A stretch of 64,000 nt of DNA, from the NCBI GenBank assembly GCA_030268105.1, contig BSDZ01000101.1:310001-374000 (forward strand), written 5' to 3'. The position numbers and the translations under genes are program-made. Under the pieces are notes generated by a model, which made no database searches, was not told where the DNA came from, and was given only the letters and a program-made list of their open reading frames with translations. Shown piece by piece: positions 38,491 to 47,559 of the stretch. How positions within the stretch are numbered: the first letter of the stretch is position 1; the number at the start of each line of letters is the position of its first letter. The stretch comes from Volvox africanus. Lineage: Eukaryota; Chlorophyta; Chlorophyceae; Chlamydomonadales; Volvocaceae.

Positions 38491-40575
38491 CTAGCAGGCT
38501 TCGGTCCAGTGGAAGGGCACTTCCTCACTGGTAAGGGTTGTGAGGGGGGCCACAAGGGAGGAATAACCCTGAATAAACCTCCTGAAATAATTGGCCAAGC
38601 CAAGGAACGCCCGCAGTCGCTTAATATCTGTGGGGACAGGCCAGTCTTTAATGGCTGTTACTTTGCGGTCGTCCACCTTTAAGCCTTCTTGGCTTACTTT
38701 GTGGCCAAGGAAGTGCAGTTCGAACCGGTTGAACTGACACTTCGACAATTTTGCCTTGAATTGGTGCTTTCGGAGCAAGGACAGTACCAAACGGAGGTGC
38801 TGTTCATGCTCGGCCGGGGTCTTACTAAAGACCAGTATATCGTCCAAGTACACTAGCACAAATTTGCCAATGTAGTCAGTGAAGACACGATTCATCACTG
38901 CTTGGAACGTTGCAGGGGCATTGGTAAGTCCAAAGCAAAGTACCTTAAACTGAAACTGGCCCATGCCTGGGGCTATGAAGGCCGTTTTCTCCACATCCTG
39001 TGGAGAGATCAGTATTTGATGATACCCCTGCTGTAAGTCCAGGGAGCTGAAAATGGTAGCTCCTTGGAGTTGGTCGAAAAGGTCCGTAATATTGGGCATG
39101 GGATACCGCCGTTTGATGGTCAGTTTATTAAGCGCACGGTAGTCTAAGACCATGCGTAGTCCTTGCCCATTTGCCTTTTCGACAAAGAGAACTGGAGCCC
39201 CATAGGGTGAGGTAGAGGGTTCGATATATCCCTTATTGAGCAGTTCGGTAACTTGCTTCTTGACCTCTTGTTGCTCCAGTTGTGTGAGCCTATAGGCTCG
39301 TTTAGCGGGTGGTATGGCACCATCCACTAAAGGAATCGTGTGACCAATGTCCCAGTCGGGGGGGAGGCCTTGAAGGTCCTCGAATACATCCTTGTATTCC
39401 TCCAGTAATTCTGATAACTTCAAATTAGCTAGGAGATTATTCCCACCGGAACTGGGGTCAGGAGTTGGAGTGTGCTCCTCTGCTTGCACAAGTAGGAGAT
39501 AACTCCATGCTCCTTTAGCAATTCGTTTGCTTGCTGCTTTCGCAGATACCGTCTCGACAGTAGTCGCTGCATAAAGTGTTGCAGTGACATAGTTCATGAG
39601 GGTAATCGCATCAAGGTTAGAGTCGATACCCGGGGAAGACCAAAGGGATGGCGTAAACGTATACGCATCATTTGGCTTCTTATACACTGTCAGGGTATGA
39701 GTTGCCCAGCACATTGTGGCTTTTCGTTTTCCTAACCAGTCATTAGCCAGGATAATATCAACACCTGGGACATCTTGCTTTAGAACAAGGAGTTTGACTG
39801 TGTCGTGGAACTTGTCAATTTGAAGATTGGTAACAACTGAGCCCTCAATCAGTTCTGTGTTGCCATTAGCCACTTTAACTGAGCTGGTAAGTGTGGGTTT
39901 GAGAGCAAGGGCCATTTTCGTAATGGCTGTTAGGGATATAAACCCGTCTGCGGTACCTTTACAATTGGCACCGGAATCGGCCAAGACTTTGCAGGCCGTT
40001 TGGCACAGTTGAGCATGAAAGATCATAGAAGGTGTAGAACTAACTATGGAGTTCAAGTGCACGGTAGTGGACGGTCGGTCATACCATAGCTGGAGAGGCC
40101 ATGGGACACCGGGCATAAGCTCCCGTACTCCTGTGCAACTTTTCTTCAGGAACAATTGTTTCCCTGGTGCATATGTTTTGATCAGGCGAAAGCCTGCTGC
40201 TCGCATACTGTGCTCTATTGAGCTCCACTTGGGGACTACAAAGACTGCAGAGGTATTTTCTGGATCTTTGTGTTTGCAGGAGATATAGTGTTTTTGCCAT
40301 TGAGCAATGTGATTGTAAGGAGGATTAATCCAAGCAAACTCACCCGCAAGATTATGGGTCGCAAATGGGTTTGATGGAGAGGCAAAATGTGGACAGAGAC
40401 TATTATTGCCCGAATCGTTACATGTGGCGTCAAAGGTAAATTGACGGCCGAGTTGGGTCTCAACCTGACGGAATTCATCAGGCCGGAACATCCGAGCAGT
40501 CTGAGGGCTGTCGGTCATGGGCAACACAAACTCTCCATCTGGTGCAACCAGTTTAACTGGTTCACATTCCTCCAC
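38491..40575 (-). CDS. pol: Pol, N-terminal part: Dam-like domain, protease, reverse transcriptase
   Basis: 694 residues from the first ATG, but the frame is open from the codon after the gag TAG, so it is probably made by readthrough of UAG (bases after it: GACCCTGG). Residues 45-165 resemble the phage-type N6-adenine methyltransferase (Dam) fold: FDATCND at 48-54 and INPPY at 83-87, the catalytic-type motif. The aspartic protease motif DSGA is at 200-203. Reverse transcriptase spans about 430-625, with LDLQQGYHQ at 512-520 and YLDD at 576-579. The thumb and connection follow, and the frame stops at TAG 38491-38493, just before RNase H. Downstream sequence continues in the same frame, so this stop splits one polyprotein. 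Confidence 0.92.
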   Translation of the reverse strand: MEECEPVKLVAPDGEFVLPMTDSPQTARMFRPDEFRQVETQLGRQFTFDATCNDSGNNSLCPHFASPSNPFATHNLAGEFAWINPPYNHIAQWQKHYISCKHKDPENTSAVFVVPKWSSIEHSMRAAGFRLIKTYAPGKQLFLKKSCTGVRELMPGVPWPLQLWYDRPSTTVHLNSIVSSTPSMIFHAQLCQTACKVLADSGANCKGTADGFISLTAITKMALALKPTLTSSVKVANGNTELIEGSVVTNLQIDKFHDTVKLLVLKQDVPGVDIILANDWLGKRKATMCWATHTLTVYKKPNDAYTFTPSLWSSPGIDSNLDAITLMNYVTATLYAATTVETVSAKAASKRIAKGAWSYLLLVQAEEHTPTPDPSSGGNNLLANLKLSELLEEYKDVFEDLQGLPPDWDIGHTIPLVDGAIPPAKRAYRLTQLEQQEVKKQVTELLNKGYIEPSTSPYGAPVLFVEKANGQGLRMVLDYRALNKLTIKRRYPMPNITDLFDQLQGATIFSSLDLQQGYHQILISPQDVEKTAFIAPGMGQFQFKVLCFGLTNAPATFQAVMNRVFTDYIGKFVLVYLDDILVFSKTPAEHEQHLRLVLSLLRKHQFKAKLSKCQFNRFELHFLGHKVSQEGLKVDDRKVTAIKDWPVPTDIKRLRAFLGLANYFRRFIQGYSSLVAPLTTLTSEEVPFHWTEAC

Positions 40576-40590
40576 ACGCTTGCCAGGGTC

Positions 40591-42012
40591 CTATTCGTGC
40601 ATTTTAGATTCGAGCCGGGCAGCAAGCGCCAACTTCTTTTCCGCCTCAGCCTTGATCGCCTTGGAACAGTCCACTACGTGGTCCGGCCAAGACTGGCCTG
40701 GCTTCTTAAAGCCATGGCAATAGCGGCACCGGGTACTAGGAGGCTTGTCAGAAGTGTGGTCGGTCCGGGGCTTCTTGCTCACGGACTGCCAGCCCTGTTG
40801 AAATCGGGAAATAGGGCGTTTTTGGTAGGGATTTCTGGATTTAGGGGTGGTTACCGTAGCCACTTTCAGCTCAACGGTGGCAGTCTTATCTTTCCCTGCC
40901 TTCCACCGGACCTCTTGGCCGACTGCATATAGGATGCATTTATCTAAATCCTGCCAGTCCTTGCCCTCATCGTCGGTTGCACACCGACCCCGAAGTGTTG
41001 GAACTAAGCCTTTGATGTACCAGCTAATCTGTTCGGCTTTATCCATGTCCTTAGCTTCACGTAGGACATCATGGAAGCACTGTGTGTACTCAGCAACGGT
41101 TTCAGCAGTTTTCATGTCGTATTCGTGAGAGTGCAAGCGATCCCTTGCTGCCATGGCAGTGTTGCGTTGCGTGTCCCCATATTGCAGGAGAAATGCCGCC
41201 CTTAAGGTTTCGCGTGTGAGGGGTTTCTTGCCCGACTTGTGCATCTCTAGGACATCTGCTGCCCAGACCTGTGCTTTGCCCGTTAAGAAGTACACTATGT
41301 GCTCAAATGGGTCCATGTTCATCAGGTCGAAATATTGCATGAGTACATTGAACCAGGACCGGGTGCAAGTGATGGTGCTATCCTTCTTCCCAGAAAATTT
41401 GGGGGGATGCGGAACCCGTCTATTAGGGCTTACCTCACTTGGCCGGCTGGATTTTGGGGCGGTTGTCTGAGAATCGCTACCCCCAGCTAGGTGTGCGGTT
41501 GCTTCCACCCAAAGGGACTGAACCTCCTCGAGTGTTGGCACCGGAACTAGGTGTTTCTCTAGGATGGCTTGCAGCGTTGTTTGCTGGAGGGCATCCTTAT
41601 GCAAAAGGGTTGTGATGCTCGACCCAGCGATTGTGGAAATAATATCTAGGATCACTTTTTTGCGTGAGTCGGCCGCTTCAGATGATTGTGAACGCTCCGA
41701 AAGGCGTTCAAAAATCTGTTCTAATAGGGCTCGCGTGCGGTCCGTATCCACGCGGAGGGCACCCATCTGATTTTCGAAGGACTCCTTAAGTTGCGTGATT
41801 TCGCTTTCTAATGCAACAACACGCTTATGGGTTGTGTTGCGCATTGATTCCGTGACGTGTTGGGCCGCGCGCGTTTGTTCTGGTGTGCGCTGCGGCAGAC
41901 CATTGGGAGGTAACGCGGCATCTCCATCATCCGTCATTGGTTCCTGGGGCCCGTGGATAATAGGAATATTACTATTAAAATTATTGGTGGGAATTTCTGG
42001 AGCCGAAGGCAC
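40591..42012 (-). CDS. gag: Gag polyprotein of the chromovirus
   Basis: 473 residues. The first 150 are polar with a helical, probably coiled-coil stretch. Around residues 215-345 is a Ty3-type retrotransposon gag domain (YFLTGKAQVWAADV, LRAAFLLQYGD, WYIKGL). Near the C-terminus is a zinc-finger-like motif CRYC..HVVDC with spacing CX2C-X12-HX3C, unlike the usual CX2CX4HX4C knuckle. The frame ends in TAG (40591-40593) and stays open into pol with no frameshift. A leader of about 225 nt separates the start from the LTR. It should form the particle shell and bind element RNA. Confidence 0.9.
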   Translation of the reverse strand: MPSAPEIPTNNFNSNIPIIHGPQEPMTDDGDAALPPNGLPQRTPEQTRAAQHVTESMRNTTHKRVVALESEITQLKESFENQMGALRVDTDRTRALLEQIFERLSERSQSSEAADSRKKVILDIISTIAGSSITTLLHKDALQQTTLQAILEKHLVPVPTLEEVQSLWVEATAHLAGGSDSQTTAPKSSRPSEVSPNRRVPHPPKFSGKKDSTITCTRSWFNVLMQYFDLMNMDPFEHIVYFLTGKAQVWAADVLEMHKSGKKPLTRETLRAAFLLQYGDTQRNTAMAARDRLHSHEYDMKTAETVAEYTQCFHDVLREAKDMDKAEQISWYIKGLVPTLRGRCATDDEGKDWQDLDKCILYAVGQEVRWKAGKDKTATVELKVATVTTPKSRNPYQKRPISRFQQGWQSVSKKPRTDHTSDKPPSTRCRYCHGFKKPGQSWPDHVVDCSKAIKAEAEKKLALAARLESKMHE

Positions 42013-42217
42013 CGTTTCCGTAGGTTCAATGTTTATCCAATGTGGTCGTCGATTGGCGGCTATGGCGGCTAAACACTCTAGTCACAAAATTTCATTGAGA
42101 TTTTTACATTTAAAACGTAAGAGTTCCTTCCGCGCTTTTTGCTGCGGAGGATTTGTGGTTGTGGTGGGAGTGTCGCGTGGCATTGCGAAAAGTTTATCTC
42201 ACCTGAGGAGGATCGTT

Positions 42218-42236
42218 GTTCAGACCCTCGCTACCA
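42218..42236 (-). promoter_or_regulatory. Candidate tRNA primer-binding site
   Basis: Two bases inside the 5' LTR the element strand reads TGGTAGCGAGGGTCTGAAC. TGG complements a tRNA CCA end, the expected start of a minus-strand primer site. I cannot assign the primer tRNA. It does not match the tRNA-Phe of the array, whose 3' end would give TGGTGCGAATT. Confidence 0.65.
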
Positions 42237-42238
42237 AT

Positions 42239-42567
42239 TGTAGCAGCCCCCTTCAGTATGCTACTAGATTAGTGCGGAAGCGTAGCTTTTGTAGATTTAG
42301 AGATAGCTCGCAAGTAAGTTAGCGTCGCGAAATTGTACATTTATTGGGAATAATTGGTGACAGTGGAGTCTTGAACTCCGAACAATTAGTAGCGTAATAC
42401 TAAAATGTCAGGCCTTAGCTCTTCACCAGGGTGACTTTAATATTGGCTCACCTAGCCAAGATGTACGGCAATCTTCTTTGCCAATCGCAAAGTTTACTCG
42501 TAGTTTTCGGTTAGGCATCATGCTTATTGCATGATTGCCTACCGCTTTATCTGGGCCTATTTCTCTA
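42239..42567 (-). repeat. 5' LTR of the chromovirus, truncated at its outer end
   Basis: Matches the other LTR but lacks the first 21 bases in element orientation, including the TG terminus, and joins array sequence directly. The inner end reads CTACA, complementary to the TGTAG start seen in the intact LTR. Loss of the outer U3 end should prevent normal integrase recognition of this side. Confidence 0.9.
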
Positions 42568-42946
42568 CTTCTCACGCTTATGCATGGATCATGCAGGCAT
42601 TGATGTAATAATATAGCGGATATCATTGCTAATTAACTACGTACACCGGCCTGCGGCCTGCTCCGCACATTGTCAGTTGTTGCAATATTGGTTATGCTGG
42701 CAGCGCCACACATGTCATACCAATCTCGAGTATTCATCCATGCAGGATTATGCAAGACTATACAAATATACTCAATGATCATAAGGCATTCAATTACGGG
42801 TCAGCAGTCTTCTTGTCAGGTCTTGTCGACCGACGCATCAACGATAAATATAAAAGCCGTAATACAACAGTGAGTACTGTGATGGTGCTGTTGAGGAGGC
42901 GTCTGTAGAGGCTAGGCCATAGCATGTTTCGTGCGTGCGGTATGGG
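42568..42946 (+). repeat. Partial array unit between the two transposons
   Basis: This 379-bp stretch matches the part of the array unit from the sequence before the common TATGCATGG start up to the GGTATGGG just upstream of a tRNA. Its left edge abuts a truncated LTR. Its right edge is the GGG target duplication of the CACTA element. Compared with an intact unit, about 390 bp are missing at the retrotransposon junction. Confidence 0.93.
42944..42946. other. Target-site duplication GGG, left
   Basis: GGG immediately before CACTA; matches the GGG after the right end and the single GGG in uninterrupted units. Confidence 0.8.
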
Positions 42947-43540
42947 CACTATAACAAGGAATTCGTGCGTTAGCTCGCGTTAGGCTCGCGTTAGGGACCC
43001 CTAACGCAAGCCTAACGCAAGCTTAACGCAAACTAACGCGAGCTAACGCAAAGCCTAACGCAAATCAAACGCATTGCGTTATTGCTTGTGTATCGCTAAC
43101 GCAATCCTAACGCACCTAACGCAATCACAAATAAACTTTTTTGGGAGGGAACGAAAATGTTTGCGTTTACTTTGCGTTAGCTAACGCAACCTAACGCGAA
43201 CTTACGCAATGTCAAACGCACCCACATAGATTCTAAGGTGTGTGTTAGGCCTAACGCAACGCAAGCGTTAGAGACCCATACGCAAGCAAAAATACATAGC
43301 GTGCATGGAAGTTAACGCACTTAAAATTCTCTAACGCACAATATACGCACGCCTAACGCGCATTAACGCGCATTAACGCATGCTTGCGTATGCTGCGAAT
43401 AATGTGTACACAGCTAGCAGTTGTGGGTTGTGTAAAAGTTTTATACGCATGTAACTAACATATTCGCACGCTTTCGCAAGGTCTTACGCGTGCGATAGCA
43501 ACATTCGCGCCACTTTCGCTTTGCGTACGAGGCAGCCTCG
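42947..43540. repeat. CACTA left terminus and subterminal TAACGC/GCGTTA cluster
   Basis: The terminal inverted repeat is followed by several hundred bases packed with CTAACGCA and its complement GCGTTAG in both orientations, thinning toward 43540. In En/Spm-type elements such repeats bind the accessory transposition protein. No protein frame is supported here. Confidence 0.85.
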
Positions 43541-44009
43541 CATTCCTGCTCACTGCAACTACTTTTGGTCGTTCTGGTTATTTCTTTACTGTTTCAGTTA
43601 TCATTCTTGTTATTGTTTGCTGTTTTGCCCACCCGCTGCAGAATTATTTTTGTGTGTACGGAAACCATCCTGTCATAATGTACGTAGCTGTTATGAAGAA
43701 TATCAATAGGATTTCACTTTTGATAGATGAAGATATTTCAGGCAATAATTTACAGCTCATTATTCGGAAAGCATCCAGGTAAGCAGCCATTGGTGAGTGA
43801 CTACCCATTGATTCAACGAAACAATCAAATTTCTACACATCCAATCCTGCCAATCAAATTTCGTTTATGAGTTAAATAATCATTTGTACCATGCACCAAT
43901 CATTTCAATCATCATTAGGTACATACATCCTAACTTCATCTGCCACCGCACATTTAGCAGCCCGCTCTAACATAAGCTTAGAAACAAACATGATAGATGT
44001 TAGTTCTAT
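43541..44009. other. CACTA interior, no gene seen
   Basis: AT-rich sequence between the left subterminal cluster and the 3' end of the - strand gene. I see no convincing coding exon. It probably contains that gene's 3' untranslated region. Confidence 0.5.
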
Positions 44010-46768
44010 CTAATAGTCTTCTATTTCACTATCGTCGTTGTCGTCATCCTCTCGCGCACTGGTGGCATCATCCTGCTCGTCCTCACTCCTCTCATCCTTG
44101 CTCACCTCCTCCTCAAACAACTCCTGAAAAGTTCAGAAAAGGAAAATTATACTTATTTACATGCATAGGTAAATTAAGCCGACACGACCCAGCAATCATT
44201 TTCGGTTACGAGATTTTTAATCATGTCTAGGATGGGCAGTGCTTCTAGGTACTATGTATGTGGACACTTTGTTACCTGTTTCTTCTTACTCCCTGAGCTC
44301 CCACGTTGACGTCGTGCCCGTGTACATCGCACATCTTCCGAAGCACTCTTGACCTTTATCAGTCGAAACAACACATATTAGAATATTACATTCATACAAG
44401 CAGGAAATTAAGACAACAAGCTGAACTCAGGAAATTTACCTTCTTTCGCCGGTGGTCGTAACTGTCATTATTGTCGTCACCGTCCGTAGACTTGTCTTCC
44501 ACTGGCACCTGCTGGTCCAAAATACGTGAAGGGACTAGGTAGTGATAGCAAATATAATTAAAAAGTAATTAATGTCGGGCCTCAATATATTGTACCTTTC
44601 TTTTGATGCCCGTGCTTGTCCGTCTCACTTTTGTGGATGGCCGCACATTGCCGTCGTTTGTTACCTTCAAGGGCCACCGTTAACATACATATAGGATTTT
44701 AGAAATTATAAGCTTATATTTTCTATTTAAAAAGAGAAAAACAAATCGACGTATACCACATCAAACCACAAAGCACGCAGCAAATTAAAAGAATAGAACG
44801 AAACATAAAATTACAACTCACTAAAACGGGAAGACAGGATGAATATTCATTAATGAGCTGTACCTTTTTCGCTGCCGCCTTGCTTGAGTTCGTAGCATTC
44901 CTGCTGGAGTTCCTTGCCTTAGAGGGCTGTGGACTCTTTGCCTACATGAAAAGGAAGTATGTTTGAGGAAAATAGGAACAATTACATAAAAGACAAAAAG
45001 GAGGAAACAGGTTAAAGGACATTAATGACCTGTACATCCCTGTACATGCAATCCATAATGTACATCACCCATCCTGCAATAACCTTGCTAAGCGCGTCTG
45101 GAAATTTGCACACCCCATCAACCACTCTCTTTACCACTATTATTTGGACTAACCTGTCGGCGTCGAGCGGCCTGGATCTCCTCCTTCTGATGTATGCGAG
45201 CTGCATTGGTAGCCAGCACCATCATCAATGCATCTTCACCATGTGCGGGCTACTTTTGGCGTTTGCTAGTGCGCCCATCCTGAGTTCCTGGCGGCTCGTC
45301 ATTTCGGCCGCTTTTCTGCGGTTTGGTAGCAATTAAGCATTTTGTAAACAAGGAAATAAAGGCATGAAAACATTGTTATTGTTGCACTAGCTAAAATAAA
45401 AAACAAAGGTTATGCATGAACTGTGATGTACTTTCTGCAAACATACTAAGAAGTACGTACTATTATGGTAGCGAAGCAGCAGCAATAATTAAAGTGAACA
45501 CATGCATAATCGCATCTTACCGTAGTGCCTTTTGGCAACTCCAGTGCACCAAGGCCTGGTGTATGCTGAGCTGTTCCACCAGCTCCAACCGGCACTGGAG
45601 TGGCTGGTACGGCAAAGGATGTCTTACTGCTTTCAATCTGCTTCCGCGAAGCAGCAGCAATAATTAAAGTGAACACATGCATAATCACATCTTACCGTAG
45701 TGCCTTTTGGCAACTCCAGTCCACCAAGGCCTGGTGTATGCTGAGCTGTTCCACCAGCTCCAACCGGCACTGGAGTGGCTGGTACGGCAAAGGATGTCTT
45801 ACTGCTTTCAATCTACTTCCGCTGCACAAGTGCATTAATAAGCTCCTGTTGCCGATCTGTCACATTCAAATCCTCCATCACAATGTGGCACTCACTGGGA
45901 CCCGCATCTGGGTTATCTGGCTGAGCGTACTTGAAGCTCCTCCAGGCTGCCCAAGACTCCTTGTTCCACAGCTTCTTCCATGGCTTCTTCTCAAACTCAT
46001 CTACATAAAAATAATGTGAAGACGAACATCAACGCCAGATGCCATGATACACATCATTGTCGAAAGTTTTCGTAATCCCGTACATAGCGTAAGAGGCATG
46101 GAATGTCCTTTGTCGTAAAACAAATCTTTGGCCCACGTTTACCCCATATTCCATTTTTCAAAATACATAGAAAGGATTTTTTTATCAAACAACCTGATCA
46201 AAATATGTTGTAAAAAAGTATATGGATGACAAGTAGCAGTACGAGCTCACAAACCTGGCTTGCAGGCAAGTTCCTCCTTTTGGGTGGCCTTCACCTTTTC
46301 GTACCTTGCATGTTGGGCATTGTAATCCGTTGCGTATCTACAAAGTACATGGGATGCACCGAATAAAAGTGCTTACTTTTTATACTGTGCATGCTTCATT
46401 CTATTGTTGTCTGTCCCCACTGAAAGTAAGCTAATGATATGGATGGCATGTATGATGGCCACAAACAAGATAATCACTAGAAGCATAACAGTAGGAAAAT
46501 AAACATGTACGTACTTTTGCCATTTCTTCTTGAAGCAGTCGACCGTAACTCTTGGCTGTAAGTCAGCCACTTGTGCAAAGCCAGCAGCAAAGCACTTATC
46601 CCAAATGGGCTGCAGATGCGGCACACGTTGAATATCCTTCGCAATGAGGACCCGTGGATTCTTCAGGCTGCTGTCGAGGTTGTACGGCACATTGTCGCGG
46701 ACGGCTTTGTTGATGGCGGCCTGCTCATATGACCTGTTCTGCTTTGATGGCTCACCACGATCATGATC
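44010..46768 (-). CDS. Ten-exon gene inside the CACTA element, possible accessory DNA-binding protein
   Basis: My exon model (high to low): 46768-46515, 46337-46255, 46000-45696, 45637-45521, 45315-45154, 44941-44864, 44664-44596, 44508-44440, 44353-44276, 44123-44010. Every junction uses GT..AG and reading phase is kept throughout. Seven of the last eight exons begin and end at codon boundaries, as does the final exon to its TAG stop. The N-terminal half is rich in Trp, Lys and Arg (KKKWQK, KKPWKKLW, WAAWRSF), the middle is helical, the C-terminal part has basic clusters (RRKK, KKKQ), and the last exon is very acidic. No family is recognised. A role like the En/Spm accessory binding protein is inference from position and composition. 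In-frame TAGs occur in exons 3 and 5 as modelled, though each could instead be a 3' splice site. The first exon is missing or lies upstream. Confidence 0.55.
45471..45822. repeat. 175-bp tandem duplication inside the CACTA gene
   Basis: Two adjacent copies with period 175, differing at a few bases. Each contains an exon segment encoding IESSKTSFAVPATPVPVG and the start of the following intron, so one exon-intron module was duplicated in frame. At the duplication edge one copy reads AAGCAGATT and the other AAGTAGATT on the gene strand. Confidence 0.9.
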
Positions 46769-46999
46769 CTTTCATATACTGATTCTGCTTACTTCAGGGG
46801 ATACCAATTGAACAGATGGCTGTTTTAGGGATATATGGATAGTTAGTTTCTTCTGAGCCTGGTTCCAAGCCTTCCCCTTAAAATGTGCATGACAAAATAA
46901 TAACCATGCTGAAAATTGTGGCGTGAATCCGTTGAAGTATTCATTCCCGTGCAGCGATTGAACTAATCTGCCTTGCAATATGTCTGGATTTGGGAAGCA
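46769..46999 (-). pseudogene. Possible upstream exon of the CACTA gene, ending in in-frame TGA
   Basis: An open stretch (PNPDILQGRLV ... HAHFKGKAWNQAQKKL) continues in the same frame into the first modelled exon but meets TGA at 46772-46774. It has no ATG. It could be a coding exon broken by a stop, or be joined by a splice I cannot place (a GTAAGC..AAAG interval of 24 nt would be too short). Composition resembles the rest of the gene. Confidence 0.35.
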
Positions 47000-47559
47000 T
47001 TGGGGTCATAGAGTACGTCTCACACATGGTCAATTTTCATGGTCAATTTTCACACCTACGCAAAGCTGCTATGGTGCTTGCCGGAAAAGGCTATATAATT
47101 TTGGGGGCCTGCTCGATGTGTAACTGTGGCTCTTGGTGACTTTGTTTGGGTCTCCATCTGGCAACATTGTTGCCTGGCTACTGTGTAAGGTTTGCTGTTG
47201 CCAACTTTCCGCGATCCTTACCCACGCTTGCTAACTCCGGCAGCTTGCTGCTCAATAATTAGAAACCCTTCCATAACTAGAAAGGTAGCCATGAACAGAC
47301 ATGTGTGGCACTTTTATGTTACAAAGTAAGCCACATGTACAGGTTCTAAATCCATATAATGGTAGCGATTTAGCGATGTTAACAAGCGTTCACCAGAGCA
47401 ATCTCTTGTACAACGACTAGTATTCATAGCGCTATCCTAAATTAACTTTGAAGATATTTTATGCACAAAGTCTCCAATGCTACTGCACAATAAGAGCAAG
47501 TAAGCAAACTAAATAAATCCGGCGAACCCGTGCTCCGAACATTATTATGCGCTATCTAC
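47000..47559. other. CACTA interior, probable 5' flank of the - strand gene
   Basis: No supported exon or RNA gene. Lies between the gene and the right subterminal cluster and would contain its promoter if the gene is transcribed. Confidence 0.45.

Larger units (their letters stand above)
36149..42567 (-). mobile_element. Ty3/gypsy chromodomain LTR retrotransposon (chromovirus), about 6.4 kb
   Basis: Complete order on the - strand: LTR, primer-binding site, gag, protease-RT-RNase H-integrase-chromodomain, polypurine tract, LTR. The order RT-RH-IN places it in Ty3/gypsy (Metaviridae), and the C-terminal chromodomain places it among chromoviruses. The two LTRs differ at about 7-8 positions plus a 4-bp indel over some 330 bp (about 2%), so it is not a fresh insertion. 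pol is broken by one in-frame TAG. There is no target-site duplication: the left flank stops about 184 bp after a tRNA start and the right flank resumes about 390 bp further along the unit. The 5' LTR also lacks about 21 outer bases, which suggests a deletion across that junction. Confidence 0.95.

Noticed and set aside
42218..42236. Primer site pairing with the array's own tRNA-Phe
   Set aside because: The site beyond TGG does not complement the tRNA-Phe 3' end.
36149..42567. Retrotransposon deliberately targeted to tRNA genes as yeast Ty3
   Set aside because: Ty3 inserts within a few bases of the Pol III start; this one lies downstream of the tRNA, has a deletion at one edge and is a chromodomain element.
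43521..43709. 62-codon + strand frame in the CACTA interior
   Set aside because: Low-complexity Phe/Cys/Ser composition, no splice-compatible neighbours, and it overlaps the edge of the subterminal cluster.
45012..45206. 64-codon - strand frame within the modelled intron 5
   Set aside because: It could be an alternative exon, but joining it to exon 5 in phase gives an early TGA, so I left it out of the model.
45600..46019. 139-codon + strand frame
   Set aside because: Opposite strand to the phase-consistent exon chain and created by the 175-bp duplication; no recognisable domain.
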